From: Pseudomonadota bacterium
GTDB lineage: Bacteria > Pseudomonadota > Alphaproteobacteria > Acetobacterales > Acetobacteraceae
Length of the DNA stretch: 64,000 nucleotides
Direction of reading: 5' to 3'
Assembly (NCBI GenBank): GCA_021798915.1
Contig: JAJZBM010000003.1
Span: 124,001-188,000, forward strand
Within the stretch, counting starts at the first letter, position 1. Every line of letters starts with the position of its first letter. The notes beneath the pieces were generated by a model. It was given only the letters and a program-made list of their open reading frames with translations. It was not told the origin of the DNA and ran no database searches. Made by a program: the position numbers and the translations under genes. Below, piece by piece: positions 42,475-53,293 of the stretch.

Positions 42475-44391
42475 ATGAACGCCCCCTTCGATCCCCTTCC
42501 CGCCGCGCCCCTCCCGGCCGCCGAAATGCCGACGCCGATCGTCATCGTCGGCCATGTCGATCACGGCAAATCGACGCTGATCGGCCGGTTATTGCACGAT
42601 ACCGACAGTCTCCTCGCCGGCAAGCTCGAGGCCGCGCGGCTATCGTCCGAAAAACGCGGGCTCGGCATCGAGTGGTCGTTCCTGCTCGATTCGCTCCAGG
42701 CCGAGCGCGATCAGGGCGTCACCATCGATGCGACGCGGATTCCCTTCACTCTGGGCGGGCGCGGCTTCGTCATCGTCGATGCCCCCGGCCATCGCCAGTT
42801 CCTGCGCAACATGATCACCGGCGCCGCCGGCGCCAGCGCCGCCGTGCTCGTCATCGACGTGGCCGAGGGGGTGCGCGACCAGACGCGGCGCCACGCCATG
42901 CTGCTCCGCCTGGTCGGCGTCGCGGAGGTGATCGTGGTCCTGAACAAGGCCGACCTGCTCGCTTTCGACCGTGCCCGGATCGACGCCGTCTCCACCCAGA
43001 TCACCGCCCTCCTCGCCTCGCTCGACATCGCGCCGCACGCCATCATCCCGGTCTCGGCGCGCCACGGGGACAGCATCGCCACGCGCTCCTCCCATCTCGC
43101 CTGGTATGACGGGCCGACGCTGACCGAGGCGCTGGCCGCCCTGCCCCGGCCGCTGCCCGCGGTCTCCGGCCCGCTCCGTCTTGCGGTGCAGGATGTCTAT
43201 CGCCAGGGGGAGCGGCGCTTCGTCGTCGGGCGCATCGAAAGCGGCCGCCTCGCCGCCGGCGATAGCGTCGCGATCGGCGCCGCCGGTCATCGCGCGACCA
43301 TCACCGCGCTGGCCGGCTGGCCGACGCCACCGGCGCAAACCGCCGGCGCCGGCCAATCGGTCGCGCTGGAGCTGGCGCCGGAGGTGGTGGTTACGCGGGG
43401 TGATCTGCTCTATCACCCGAGCGCCGCCCCGCTCCGCGCCCGGCGCCTCGCGACCCGGATTTTCTGGTTGCGCCAGGAGCCTTTGCGTCTCGGCGAAAGC
43501 TTCCAGCTCCGCCTCGCGACCGCCGAATACAAGGTCCGCGTCAGCGCCATCGAGCGGGTGGTGCGGATCGACGATCTTTCCGCCGAGGCCGGCACCGAAG
43601 TGCCGCCGGAGGGGTTCGCCGACATCACCCTGACCGCGGCCGAGGAGGTTTTGTTCGATCCTTTCCGCCCCGAGGGCGGCGGGCGTGGCGTTCTGGTCGA
43701 TGGGCACCAGCATATCGTCGGCGGCGCGCCGATCCTCGGCATCGCCGCCGGGCGCGAGCACGTATTCCCGCTCGACGCCGCGGTCTCGCACACCCAGCGC
43801 GCGGCGGCGAAGGGCTATCGCGGCGCCGTGTTCTGGCTCACCGGCCTGCCCGGCGCCGGCAAATCGACCCTGGCCCGCCAGGCCGAGCAGCGGCTTTTCG
43901 CCGACGGGATCGATGCCGTGGTGCTCGATGGCGACACGCTGCGCACCGGCCTCAACGCCGATCTCGGGTTCTCGCCGCGCGAGCGGGAGGAGAATGTGCG
44001 CCGCACCGCCGAGGTCGCGCGGCTGATGGCGGAGGCCGGGCTGGTCGTCATCGTCGCGCTGATCTCGCCGCAAGCCGCGATGCGCGCCGAAGCGCGGCGG
44101 ATCGGCGGCGATCTGTTCCATGAAATCCACATCGCCGCGGATGTCGCGACCTGTGAGGCGCGCGACCCGAAAGGTCTCTACGCCAAGGCCCGCGCCGGGG
44201 CGCTTCCCGGCTTCACCGGCATCGACGGGAGTTATGAGGCCCCCGCCGCCCCCGATCTCAGGCTCGATACCGGTCGGCTGTCGGTGGCCGCGGCGGCGGA
44301 GGCGCTGATCACCTTCATCGCCGAGGCGATCGCCCCCAAAGGCGCGGTAGCCGAAGGCGAAGAAGCGGCGCCGGCATTGGCGCGCCTATAG
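42475..44391 (+). CDS. cysNC: Fused sulfate adenylyltransferase subunit 1 / APS kinase (CysNC)
   Basis: A 638-residue fusion. The N-terminal GTPase domain has [29 protein letters not shown] and LNKADLL, followed by two beta-barrel domains. The C-terminal APS kinase starts about residue 445 with [19 protein letters not shown], then [16 protein letters not shown] and [19 protein letters not shown]. It activates sulfate with CysD and then makes PAPS. I chose the ATG at 42475 because AAGGAG lies 7 bases ahead; the ATG at 42448 overlaps the cysD stop and is also plausible. The last 53 codons overlap the cheR gene on the other strand. The Ala/Glu-rich final 20 residues lie beyond the kinase fold. 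Confidence 0.95.
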   Translation: MNAPFDPLPAAPLPAAEMPTPIVIVGHVDHGKSTLIGRLLHDTDSLLAGKLEAARLSSEKRGLGIEWSFLLDSLQAERDQGVTIDATRIPFTLGGRGFVIVDAPGHRQFLRNMITGAAGASAAVLVIDVAEGVRDQTRRHAMLLRLVGVAEVIVVLNKADLLAFDRARIDAVSTQITALLASLDIAPHAIIPVSARHGDSIATRSSHLAWYDGPTLTEALAALPRPLPAVSGPLRLAVQDVYRQGERRFVVGRIESGRLAAGDSVAIGAAGHRATITALAGWPTPPAQTAGAGQSVALELAPEVVVTRGDLLYHPSAAPLRARRLATRIFWLRQEPLRLGESFQLRLATAEYKVRVSAIERVVRIDDLSAEAGTEVPPEGFADITLTAAEEVLFDPFRPEGGGRGVLVDGHQHIVGGAPILGIAAGREHVFPLDAAVSHTQRAAAKGYRGAVFWLTGLPGAGKSTLARQAEQRLFADGIDAVVLDGDTLRTGLNADLGFSPREREENVRRTAEVARLMAEAGLVVIVALISPQAAMRAEARRIGGDLFHEIHIAADVATCEARDPKGLYAKARAGALPGFTGIDGSYEAPAAPDLRLDTGRLSVAAAAEALITFIAEAIAPKGAVAEGEEAAPALARL

Positions 44392-45182
44392 ACGCCGTGG
44401 CCGCCGGGCGCGGCGACGAGGCGCTCGGTGAGGCCGAGAATGGTCTCGGCGCCGCCGAGGTAAAGCACGCCATCCGGCGCCAGCCGCTCGGCGATCGCCT
44501 CCAACACCCGGGTCTTGGTCGGCTGGTCGAAATAGATCAGCACGTTGCGGCAGAAAATCGTGTCGAACTGGCCGAGCGGGCGGAGATCGGCGAGCAGATT
44601 CCATTCCCGGAAGCTGGCCATGGCGCGGAGCGGCTCGGCGATCCGCCAGCCCTCCGGCTCCTTGCGGAAATGCTTGACCAGCGCGGTCATCGGCACCCCG
44701 CGCTGGACCTCGAACTGGGTGTATAGCCCGGCGCGGGCGCGCGCCAGGGGTTCGCGGGCGATATCGGTGCCGACGATCTCGACCCGCCGCCCGCCGAGCA
44801 GCGCCTGGCTTTCGGCGACGATCATCGCCAGCGAATAGGCCTCCTGCCCGGTCGACGCCGCCGCCGACCAGAAACGCAACCCCGCGCCGGCCGGCCGGGA
44901 TGCCGCGAGCTGCGGCAGAACCTGGCCGCGAAAATGCGCGAACGGCTTGTCATCGCGGAAAAAAAACGTCTCGTTGGTGGTCATCGCCTCGACCACCGCG
45001 GCGGCGAGTGTCGCATTGCCGCCGCGCAGCGCGAGCGCCAGCGCTTCCAGATCGACGAGATTATGGGCGCGAAGCAGCGCCGCAAGACGGGTTTCCAGGA
45101 GATAGAGCTTGTCCGGCCCGATCACGAGACCGGAGCGGGATTTGAGCAGGGTCGCGAAGACCTCGAACGCCGCGGGTGTCAT
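44232..45182 (-). CDS. cheR: CheR chemoreceptor protein-glutamate methyltransferase
   Basis: A 316-residue SAM-dependent methyltransferase that methylates chemoreceptors. It has the N-terminal helical domain (residues 1-75) ending near [14 protein letters not shown], then SAM-site [19 protein letters not shown] and [17 protein letters not shown]. Further on are [18 protein letters not shown] and [13 protein letters not shown]. The conserved fold ends near GVYRRA. The last 50 residues are Ala/Ser-rich, overlap cysNC in the opposite orientation and look like read-through extension. The start overlaps the cheB stop (ATGA). It is last in the che operon. Confidence 0.93.
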   Translation of the reverse strand: MTPAAFEVFATLLKSRSGLVIGPDKLYLLETRLAALLRAHNLVDLEALALALRGGNATLAAAVVEAMTTNETFFFRDDKPFAHFRGQVLPQLAASRPAGAGLRFWSAAASTGQEAYSLAMIVAESQALLGGRRVEIVGTDIAREPLARARAGLYTQFEVQRGVPMTALVKHFRKEPEGWRIAEPLRAMASFREWNLLADLRPLGQFDTIFCRNVLIYFDQPTKTRVLEAIAERLAPDGVLYLGGAETILGLTERLVAAPGGHGVYRRANAGAASSPSATAPLGAIASAMKVISASAAAATDSRPVSSLRSGAAGAS

Positions 45183-46288
45183 CGTCCGATCATCTCCAGA
45201 ACTTTCGGCGCGATGCGCGCAAGCGGCAGAACGGCATGGCAGAGCCTGGCCTGGGCGATGGCGCCGGGCATGCCCCAGACGACGCTCGACGCCTCGTCCT
45301 GGGCGATCGCGGCGCCACCGGCGGCGATGACGGCGCTGGTGCCGTCGCGCCCGTCATGGCCCATGCCGGTCAGCATCACGACGAGCACCCGCCCCTCGCA
45401 GGCGCTGGCCGCGCTCAGGAGCATGGGATCGACGGCGGGGCGACAGAAATTGACCGGCGGATCGGTGCTGAGCCGGGCGCGCAGGCTCGCGCCGTCACGC
45501 TGGATCAGCAAATGGCGGTCGCCGGGCGCGAGATGGATATGCCCCGGCCGCAGCACTTCACCATCCTGCGCCTCGGCACAGGGCATGCCGCCGAGGCGGC
45601 CGAGATGCTCGGCGAGGATCGGGGTGAAGGTCGCCGGCATGTGCTGGGTCAGGACCACCGGCACCGAAAGCGCCTTGCCGAGCGCCGGGACGAGGGTGAA
45701 CAGCGCCTGCGGCCCGCCGGTGGAACTGCCGATCGCGAGCAGGCGCGGCGGCCGCGCCGGGCCGGGGCGGAGGGCGACCGGCGCCGCCGGTGCCGCCGGC
45801 GCCGCTTTCGTCCCGGCCCGGCGGAGACGGACGAGGCCGCGGATCTTGGCGATCAGTTCGCGGCGAAAGGAATCATCGGCGATCATCGCCGTGGACGGTT
45901 TCGGCACGTAATCGGCGGCACCGAGCCGCAGCGCGCGGAGCGCGATCTCCGCCCCGCGGGTGGTCAGGGTCGAGGCCATGATGACCCGCAATCCGGGATC
46001 GGCTTCGAGCAGTTGCGGCAGCGCCGCCATGCCGTCCAGCACCGGCATCTCGATATCGAGGATCAGGACGTCGACCGGCGTGGTCGCGGCGAGGCGCCGG
46101 ATCGTCGCCACCGCCTGCGCGCCGTCGGCGACGCGGGCGGCGATGGTGAAATCCGGCTCCGCCTCCAGCATCCGCGCCAAGGCGCCACGGATGACCAGGG
46201 AATCGTCGCAAATGGCGACGCGGATTTTGGCCTCGCCGCCGGTCGTCGCGGGCCGAAGCGCGGTCGCCGTCGCACCGGTGGTGATCAA
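45179..46288 (-). CDS. cheB: CheB chemotaxis methylesterase/glutaminase response regulator
   Basis: A 369-residue protein with an N-terminal receiver domain (AICDDSLVIRGALARML, phospho-acceptor Asp in LILDIEMPVLDG, Lys in YVPKPS) and a C-terminal methylesterase. The catalytic Ser is in AIGSSTGGPQAL, His in LTQHMPATFT and Asp in GMGHDGRDGT. It removes methyl groups from chemoreceptors when phosphorylated by CheA, giving adaptation with CheR. The Ala-rich linker is near residue 155. It overlaps cheY and cheR by 4 bases on each side, so dosage is tightly coupled. Confidence 0.95.
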   Translation of the reverse strand: MITTGATATALRPATTGGEAKIRVAICDDSLVIRGALARMLEAEPDFTIAARVADGAQAVATIRRLAATTPVDVLILDIEMPVLDGMAALPQLLEADPGLRVIMASTLTTRGAEIALRALRLGAADYVPKPSTAMIADDSFRRELIAKIRGLVRLRRAGTKAAPAAPAAPVALRPGPARPPRLLAIGSSTGGPQALFTLVPALGKALSVPVVLTQHMPATFTPILAEHLGRLGGMPCAEAQDGEVLRPGHIHLAPGDRHLLIQRDGASLRARLSTDPPVNFCRPAVDPMLLSAASACEGRVLVVMLTGMGHDGRDGTSAVIAAGGAAIAQDEASSVVWGMPGAIAQARLCHAVLPLARIAPKVLEMIGR

Positions 46289-46662
46289 AGCAGACCCACC
46301 TGGGCGAATTTTCCGAGCAGAATCCCCTCATCGAACGGTTTCATGATGAATTCCTGGGCCCCGCTCTCGATCGCCTGCTCGATGAAGCTCATTTCGGTTT
46401 CGGTGGTGCAGAACACCACCGTCGGCCGGTCGGGGCCGAATTCCTGACGCAGGGCGCGCAGGAACTCGATGCCGTTCATCACCGGCATGTTCCAGTCGAG
46501 CAGGATGACGCCCGGCAATTGCCGGCGGCAGGCGTCGAGCGCCTTCTGGCCATCCTCGGCCTCCTCGACGGCAAAGCCTTGGGTCTCCAGAATGCGTCGC
46601 GCGACCTTGCGCACGACGCGGCTGTCATCGACGACGAGACAGAGGCAGCCTTCGGCGGTCAT
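46285..46662 (-). CDS. cheY: CheY-like single-domain response regulator
   Basis: A 125-residue receiver domain alone: acidic pocket LVVDDSRVVRKVARRIL, phospho-acceptor Asp in VILLDWNMPVMNG, Thr in VFCTTETEM and Lys in EFIMKPFDEGIL. There is no output domain, so it would act by binding a target such as the flagellar switch or another partner. No flagellar gene is in the window, so the output may be different. It lies 22 bases after cheW and overlaps cheB. Confidence 0.92.
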   Translation of the reverse strand: MTAEGCLCLVVDDSRVVRKVARRILETQGFAVEEAEDGQKALDACRRQLPGVILLDWNMPVMNGIEFLRALRQEFGPDRPTVVFCTTETEMSFIEQAIESGAQEFIMKPFDEGILLGKFAQVGLL

Positions 46663-46684
46663 CGGCGTTCCCCTTGCGCGCGAA

Positions 46685-47179
46685 TTATTGAACCGGGGCC
46701 AAAGCGAGGATGCGCGCGACGTCGAGCACCACCATCAGCCGGCCGGAAAGCCGATAGATGCCGCGGCTGTGATTGGCCCAGACCGGCGGCAAAGTGGGCG
46801 GGTTGCGTTCGAAATCCCGCCCCGGGAGGCTCAGAACCTCGCTCACCTGATCGACGAGAAAGGCATAAAGTTCGCCGCTCTGCTCGGTGACCACCGCCAT
46901 CCGCGCCGCCTCGCCCTCGGCCTGCGGCAGGCCGAGGCGGCGGCGGAGATCGATCGCGGTGACGATGCGGCCGCGGAGATTGAGGCTGCCGGCGATCTCC
47001 GTCGGCGCCAGCGGAATCCGGGTGATGTTCTGCGCCGACAACACATCGCGCACCATCAATACCGGAATGCCGCAGAGCTGGTCGGCGAGCATCAGAGTGA
47101 CGAAAACCTGCTCGCCGCTCGCATCGGTGTCACGCGTGGTCTCGCCCTCGCGCGGCTTTTCCATCAGGGTTGCGCTCAT
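46685..47179 (-). CDS. cheW: CheW coupling protein
   Basis: A 164-residue scaffold that joins CheA to chemoreceptors. After a charged N-terminal tail of about 20 residues it has the two SH3-like barrels: FVTLMLADQLCGIPVLMVRDV, then ITRIPLAPTEIAGSLNLRG and the conserved RGRIVTAIDLRRRLGL. The length is slightly above the usual for CheW because of the tail. It lies 13 bases after cheA. No receptor gene is linked, so its partner receptor must be encoded elsewhere. Confidence 0.92.
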   Translation of the reverse strand: MSATLMEKPREGETTRDTDASGEQVFVTLMLADQLCGIPVLMVRDVLSAQNITRIPLAPTEIAGSLNLRGRIVTAIDLRRRLGLPQAEGEAARMAVVTEQSGELYAFLVDQVSEVLSLPGRDFERNPPTLPPVWANHSRGIYRLSGRLMVVLDVARILALAPVQ

Positions 47180-47192
47180 CGGTTTTTCTTCC

Positions 47193-49856
<2,664 letters not shown>

Positions 49857-49955
49857 CAGCCTCTCCCCACCGGGCTTTCGCCGCGCAACAGCTCACGATG
49901 CGGGGAATTGTGCCGTGCGGGTCCAAAGAAAGAGTAAAGGAACCGGCCCCCTCGG

Positions 49956-51266
49956 ATGATTCGCTTGCGAAAATGCCGCCCGCCGCTCCCGCCGCTCCTC
50001 GCCCTGCTTTTGGCCGTTGCCGGCTGCGCCCAATTGCCGGCGGTGGACGCCGACATCGCCGCCGCGGCGCGTGCGGACAACGACCCGAGCCGCACCCTCG
50101 ACCTCATGCGCCGCCAGGAGGAGCGGATCACCCACACCCATTTCGTCCCCGGCAACGCCGTCACCCTGCTCACCGACGGCCAGCAGACCTACGCCGCGCT
50201 CACCGCCGCGATCGACGGCGCGAAGCAGCGGATCGACATGGAGAGCTATGAATTCGACCCCGTGGAAGGGGCGCGCTTCAGCGATCTTCTGCTCGCCAAA
50301 CGCGCCCAGGGGGTCGAGGTCAACCTGATCTTCGACAGTTTCGGCTCGCTCGATACCCCGGCATCGCTGATCGCGCGGCTCCGCGAGGGCGGCGTGCAGG
50401 TGCTCGAATACCACCCGATCGGGTTTTTCACCGGGCTTCCCCTCGATCTCAACCGGCGCGACCACCGCAAGCTCCTGGTCGTCGATGACGCCGTCGCGAT
50501 CACCGGCGGCGTCAATATCAACCAGGTCTATGACATCCGCCGCCAGACCCGCCGCGGCCAGCCAGTGGATCCGGCGAAACTGGCCTGGCGCGATACCGAT
50601 GTCCGGATCGAGGGGCCGGCGGCCGGGCAGTTCGAGCGGATTTTCGAGCAGACCTGGAAAGACCAGCACGGCCCGCCCCTCCCGCCACCCCCGCCGCCGC
50701 CGGCGGTCCGGCGCGGCGATGCCCTGGTGCAGGCGATCGATGGCACGCCGGCGCGGCACCGGACGCTGATCTACCGCACGCTTCTGGTGATGATCTCACT
50801 GGCGCGGACCTCGATCCATCTCACCACCGGATTCTTTGCCCCGACGCCTGATCTCGACCACGCCCTGGAAGCGGCGGCGCGGCGCGGCGTCGATGTCGAG
50901 ATCGTGGTGCCGGCGCATAGCTCGAGCGCAACCGTGATCGCCGCCGGACGCGCGCATTACCAGGATCTCCTGGAAGCCGGGGTGAAGATCTTCGAGCGCC
51001 GCGGCGTCTTCCTGCACGCCAAGACGGCGGTGATCGATCAGGCCTGGGCGACCGTGGGTTCGGCCAATCTCGATTGGCGAAGCGTGATTTATAACAATGA
51101 GATCAATGCCGTGATCCTCGACCGTGCCTTCGCCCAGCGGATGGAGGCGCTGTTTGCCGACGATGTCGCCGCCTCGCGTCCGATCGATCCGCAAACCTGG
51201 GCGCGCCGGCCATTGTTGGAGCGGATCGAGGAGGAGAGCGCGCGGGCCTTCGAGTTCCTGTTGTGA
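49956..51266 (+). CDS. Lipoprotein phospholipase D / cardiolipin synthase-like protein
   Basis: A 436-residue PLD-superfamily protein with a lipoprotein signal (LLALLLAVAGCAQLP, Cys acylated at about residue 22). Two HKD motifs are complete: RDHRKLLVVDDAVAITGG and FLHAKTAVIDQAWATVGSANLD. Before the second half lies a Pro-rich hinge (PPLPPPPPPPAVR). Cardiolipin synthases of this class join phosphatidylglycerol units, but they are usually inner-membrane proteins. The lipobox instead places this enzyme on the periplasmic face of a membrane. It may remodel phospholipids there. It is divergent from cheA and convergent with zapE. Confidence 0.87.
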   Translation: MIRLRKCRPPLPPLLALLLAVAGCAQLPAVDADIAAAARADNDPSRTLDLMRRQEERITHTHFVPGNAVTLLTDGQQTYAALTAAIDGAKQRIDMESYEFDPVEGARFSDLLLAKRAQGVEVNLIFDSFGSLDTPASLIARLREGGVQVLEYHPIGFFTGLPLDLNRRDHRKLLVVDDAVAITGGVNINQVYDIRRQTRRGQPVDPAKLAWRDTDVRIEGPAAGQFERIFEQTWKDQHGPPLPPPPPPPAVRRGDALVQAIDGTPARHRTLIYRTLLVMISLARTSIHLTTGFFAPTPDLDHALEAAARRGVDVEIVVPAHSSSATVIAAGRAHYQDLLEAGVKIFERRGVFLHAKTAVIDQAWATVGSANLDWRSVIYNNEINAVILDRAFAQRMEALFADDVAASRPIDPQTWARRPLLERIEEESARAFEFLL

Positions 51267-51288
51267 GGCCGATCTCGCGTCAGCCCGC

Positions 51289-52446
51289 TCAGGTGAGATG
51301 GGCGAGTGCCAGATAGGCGCGGCTCTGCATCTCGATCAGCCGCGAGGCGGTCCGTTCGAACGCCCGCGCCCCCTCACCGTCGCGATAGAGGCCGTCCGGC
51401 GGCGCCGCGGCGGAGGCGAACAGCTTGACGCGATGATCGTAAAGCGTATCGATCAAGGTGATGAAGCGCCGCGCCTCGTCGAAATTATCGGGCGAAAGCC
51501 GCGGCACGGCATCGAGCACCAGCGCCTGATAATGCGTCGCCAAGGCGAGATAATCCCCGGCGCCGAGCGCCGTCCCGCAGAGCGCGGCGAAATCGAAGCG
51601 TGCGACCGGGCCGGCGGCAAGCGGGATCAGAAAACGCCGCCCCATCACGTTGAGGCGGGCCGGCGCCGGCGGCGCCCCTTCGGCAAGCGTCGTGAAGATC
51701 TCATCGAGCGCCACCTCCGCGCGCGCGTCCGCCGGCACCAGCCACGCGGCCATGCCCTCCAACCGCCGCCGCCGCCAGTCCCGCCCCCCCTCCATCACCA
51801 GGACGTCGAGATGGCTCTTGATCAGGGCGATGAAGGGCAGAAACGCATCGCGCCCGGGCTGGCCGCGGAAAAGATCATCGGGCGGGGTGTTGGAAGTCGC
51901 GACCACCACCACGCCGCGCGCGAACAGCGCCTCGAACAGACGTCCGAGAATCATCGCATCGGCGATATCGTTGATCTGGAACTCGTCGAAACAGAGGAGG
52001 GAGGCGCCCTCGGCGATCGCGTCGGCGAGCGGCGGGATCGGGTCGGCGCCGTCGGGATGGGTCTGCTCCCAGCGATGCACGCTGGCATGCGCGTCCTGCA
52101 TGAATTGGTGAAAATGGATGCGGCGTTTGCGCGCCAGCGGCGCGCTCTCGAAAAACATGTCCATCAGCATCGATTTGCCGCGCCCGACCTCCCCGACGAG
52201 ATAAAGCCCATGCGGCCGTTCATCGGGGGCGCCCTCGGTCGGCTTGTGGCGGAGGAAGCGCGCGATGAGCCCAGGGCTTGCCGGCGATGGCCGCGGGTCA
52301 TCATCGCGCAGCCGTGCCCACAGTTCCTGCAACCGCTCGGCGGCGAGCGCCTGGGCGGGGTCGGTCGCGAGATCGCCGGCGGCGAGGCGGGCACGATAGG
52401 CGGCGAGCGGGCCTTCATCGACCCGCGCTCGGGTCTGGTCATCCAT
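51289..52446 (-). CDS. zapE: Cell division protein ZapE / AFG1-family ATPase
   Basis: A 385-residue AAA-type ATPase. Walker A is GLYLVGEVGRGKSMLMDMFF, Walker B LLCFDEFQINDIADAMIL, and the sensor region VVVVATSNTPPDDLFR. These are the classic AFG1/ZapE blocks. In E. coli ZapE acts on the Z-ring during constriction, and in mitochondria the homolog handles misfolded membrane proteins. It shares the intergenic start with the 2OG oxygenase gene on the other strand. Confidence 0.93.
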   Translation of the reverse strand: MDDQTRARVDEGPLAAYRARLAAGDLATDPAQALAAERLQELWARLRDDDPRPSPASPGLIARFLRHKPTEGAPDERPHGLYLVGEVGRGKSMLMDMFFESAPLARKRRIHFHQFMQDAHASVHRWEQTHPDGADPIPPLADAIAEGASLLCFDEFQINDIADAMILGRLFEALFARGVVVVATSNTPPDDLFRGQPGRDAFLPFIALIKSHLDVLVMEGGRDWRRRRLEGMAAWLVPADARAEVALDEIFTTLAEGAPPAPARLNVMGRRFLIPLAAGPVARFDFAALCGTALGAGDYLALATHYQALVLDAVPRLSPDNFDEARRFITLIDTLYDHRVKLFASAAAPPDGLYRDGEGARAFERTASRLIEMQSRAYLALAHLT

Positions 52447-52551
52447 GCTGCCCCGCCCATAACGCCTGCCGCGGCGGCGGGCAATCGGGCGGGATGAAGC
52501 GGCGGGAAAACATGCTATATGACGGGGAGTTCAACCCTGAGCGAGTGCGCG

Positions 52552-53181
52552 ATGTTCACCCTCGATTATGACCGCCTGCAGGCGACCGCGGTCGCGACCG
52601 ACCCCTTCCCCCATATCGTCGTGCCGCATTTCGTGCCGGAGACGACGCTGCCCGCGGTGTTCCGGGATCTGCCGCCGATCGCCAAGCGCGGCTCGTTCCC
52701 GATCGCATCCCTCCCGCTCGGCCCCCATGCCGCGGCGCTGATCGGCGAACTCGAGGGGCCACGCTTTCGCGCCGCCATCGCCACGCGCTTCGGCCTCGAT
52801 CTCGATGACGCGCCAACCATGGTGACGCTGCGCGGCCAATCGACCGAACGCGACGGACACATCCATTGCGATTCGACCGCCAAACGCGTCACCGTCCTTC
52901 TCTATCTCAATCCCGATACCGCCGCCTGGAACCAGCATGAGGGATGTCTCCGCCTGCTCCGCAGCCGCGATCTCGACGATGCCGCCGTCGAGGTGCCGCC
53001 AGTGAACGGCACCCTTCTCGTCTTCCCAAACAGCGCCGAAGCCTGGCACGGCCATAAACCCTTCATCGGCCAGCGCTACGTGGTGCAACTCAACTACATG
53101 ACCAACGATTCCGCCGCCCGCTCCGAACTCCGCCGCCACCGCCTCTCCGCCTTCGTCAAACGCCTCACCGCGGCGGCGTGA
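52552..53181 (+). CDS. 2OG-Fe(II) oxygenase
   Basis: A 209-residue non-haem iron dioxygenase with the HxD pair in GHIHCDSTAKRVTVLLYLN and the distal His in AEAWHGHKPFIGQRYVVQLNY, where the Arg that binds 2-oxoglutarate follows. The fold resembles the prolyl-4-hydroxylase-like small oxygenases found in glycan or natural-product clusters, but substrate and pathway are unknown. The ATG at 52552 (MFTLDYDRLQ) fits the homology and has GAGCGAG upstream; 52519 would add 11 residues. It is divergent from zapE and convergent with the penicillin-binding protein across REP-like sequences. Confidence 0.82.
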   Translation: MFTLDYDRLQATAVATDPFPHIVVPHFVPETTLPAVFRDLPPIAKRGSFPIASLPLGPHAAALIGELEGPRFRAAIATRFGLDLDDAPTMVTLRGQSTERDGHIHCDSTAKRVTVLLYLNPDTAAWNQHEGCLRLLRSRDLDDAAVEVPPVNGTLLVFPNSAEAWHGHKPFIGQRYVVQLNYMTNDSAARSELRRHRLSAFVKRLTAAA

Positions 53182-53192
53182 CGGGAGGAAGA

Positions 53193-53284
53193 CCAGGGAC
53201 ACTGTCCCTGGACCCCTTACGTTGAGACTTGTCCGAGGATGCGGGTCTGGGGGCGCTGCCCCCAGCGGGTAAGGGCGGAGCCCT
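53193..53284. repeat. REP-like cluster of palindromes (copy 2)
   Basis: CCAGGGACA/TGTCCCTGG with a 1-base loop (53193-53211) followed by ACCCC, then CTGGGGGC/GCCCCCAG with a GCT loop (53247-53265), then AGGGC/GCCCT (53272-53284). The order matches the cluster at 31115-31170. It lies between convergent genes and may also end transcription. Confidence 0.7.
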
Positions 53285-53293
53285 GGCCTTTCC

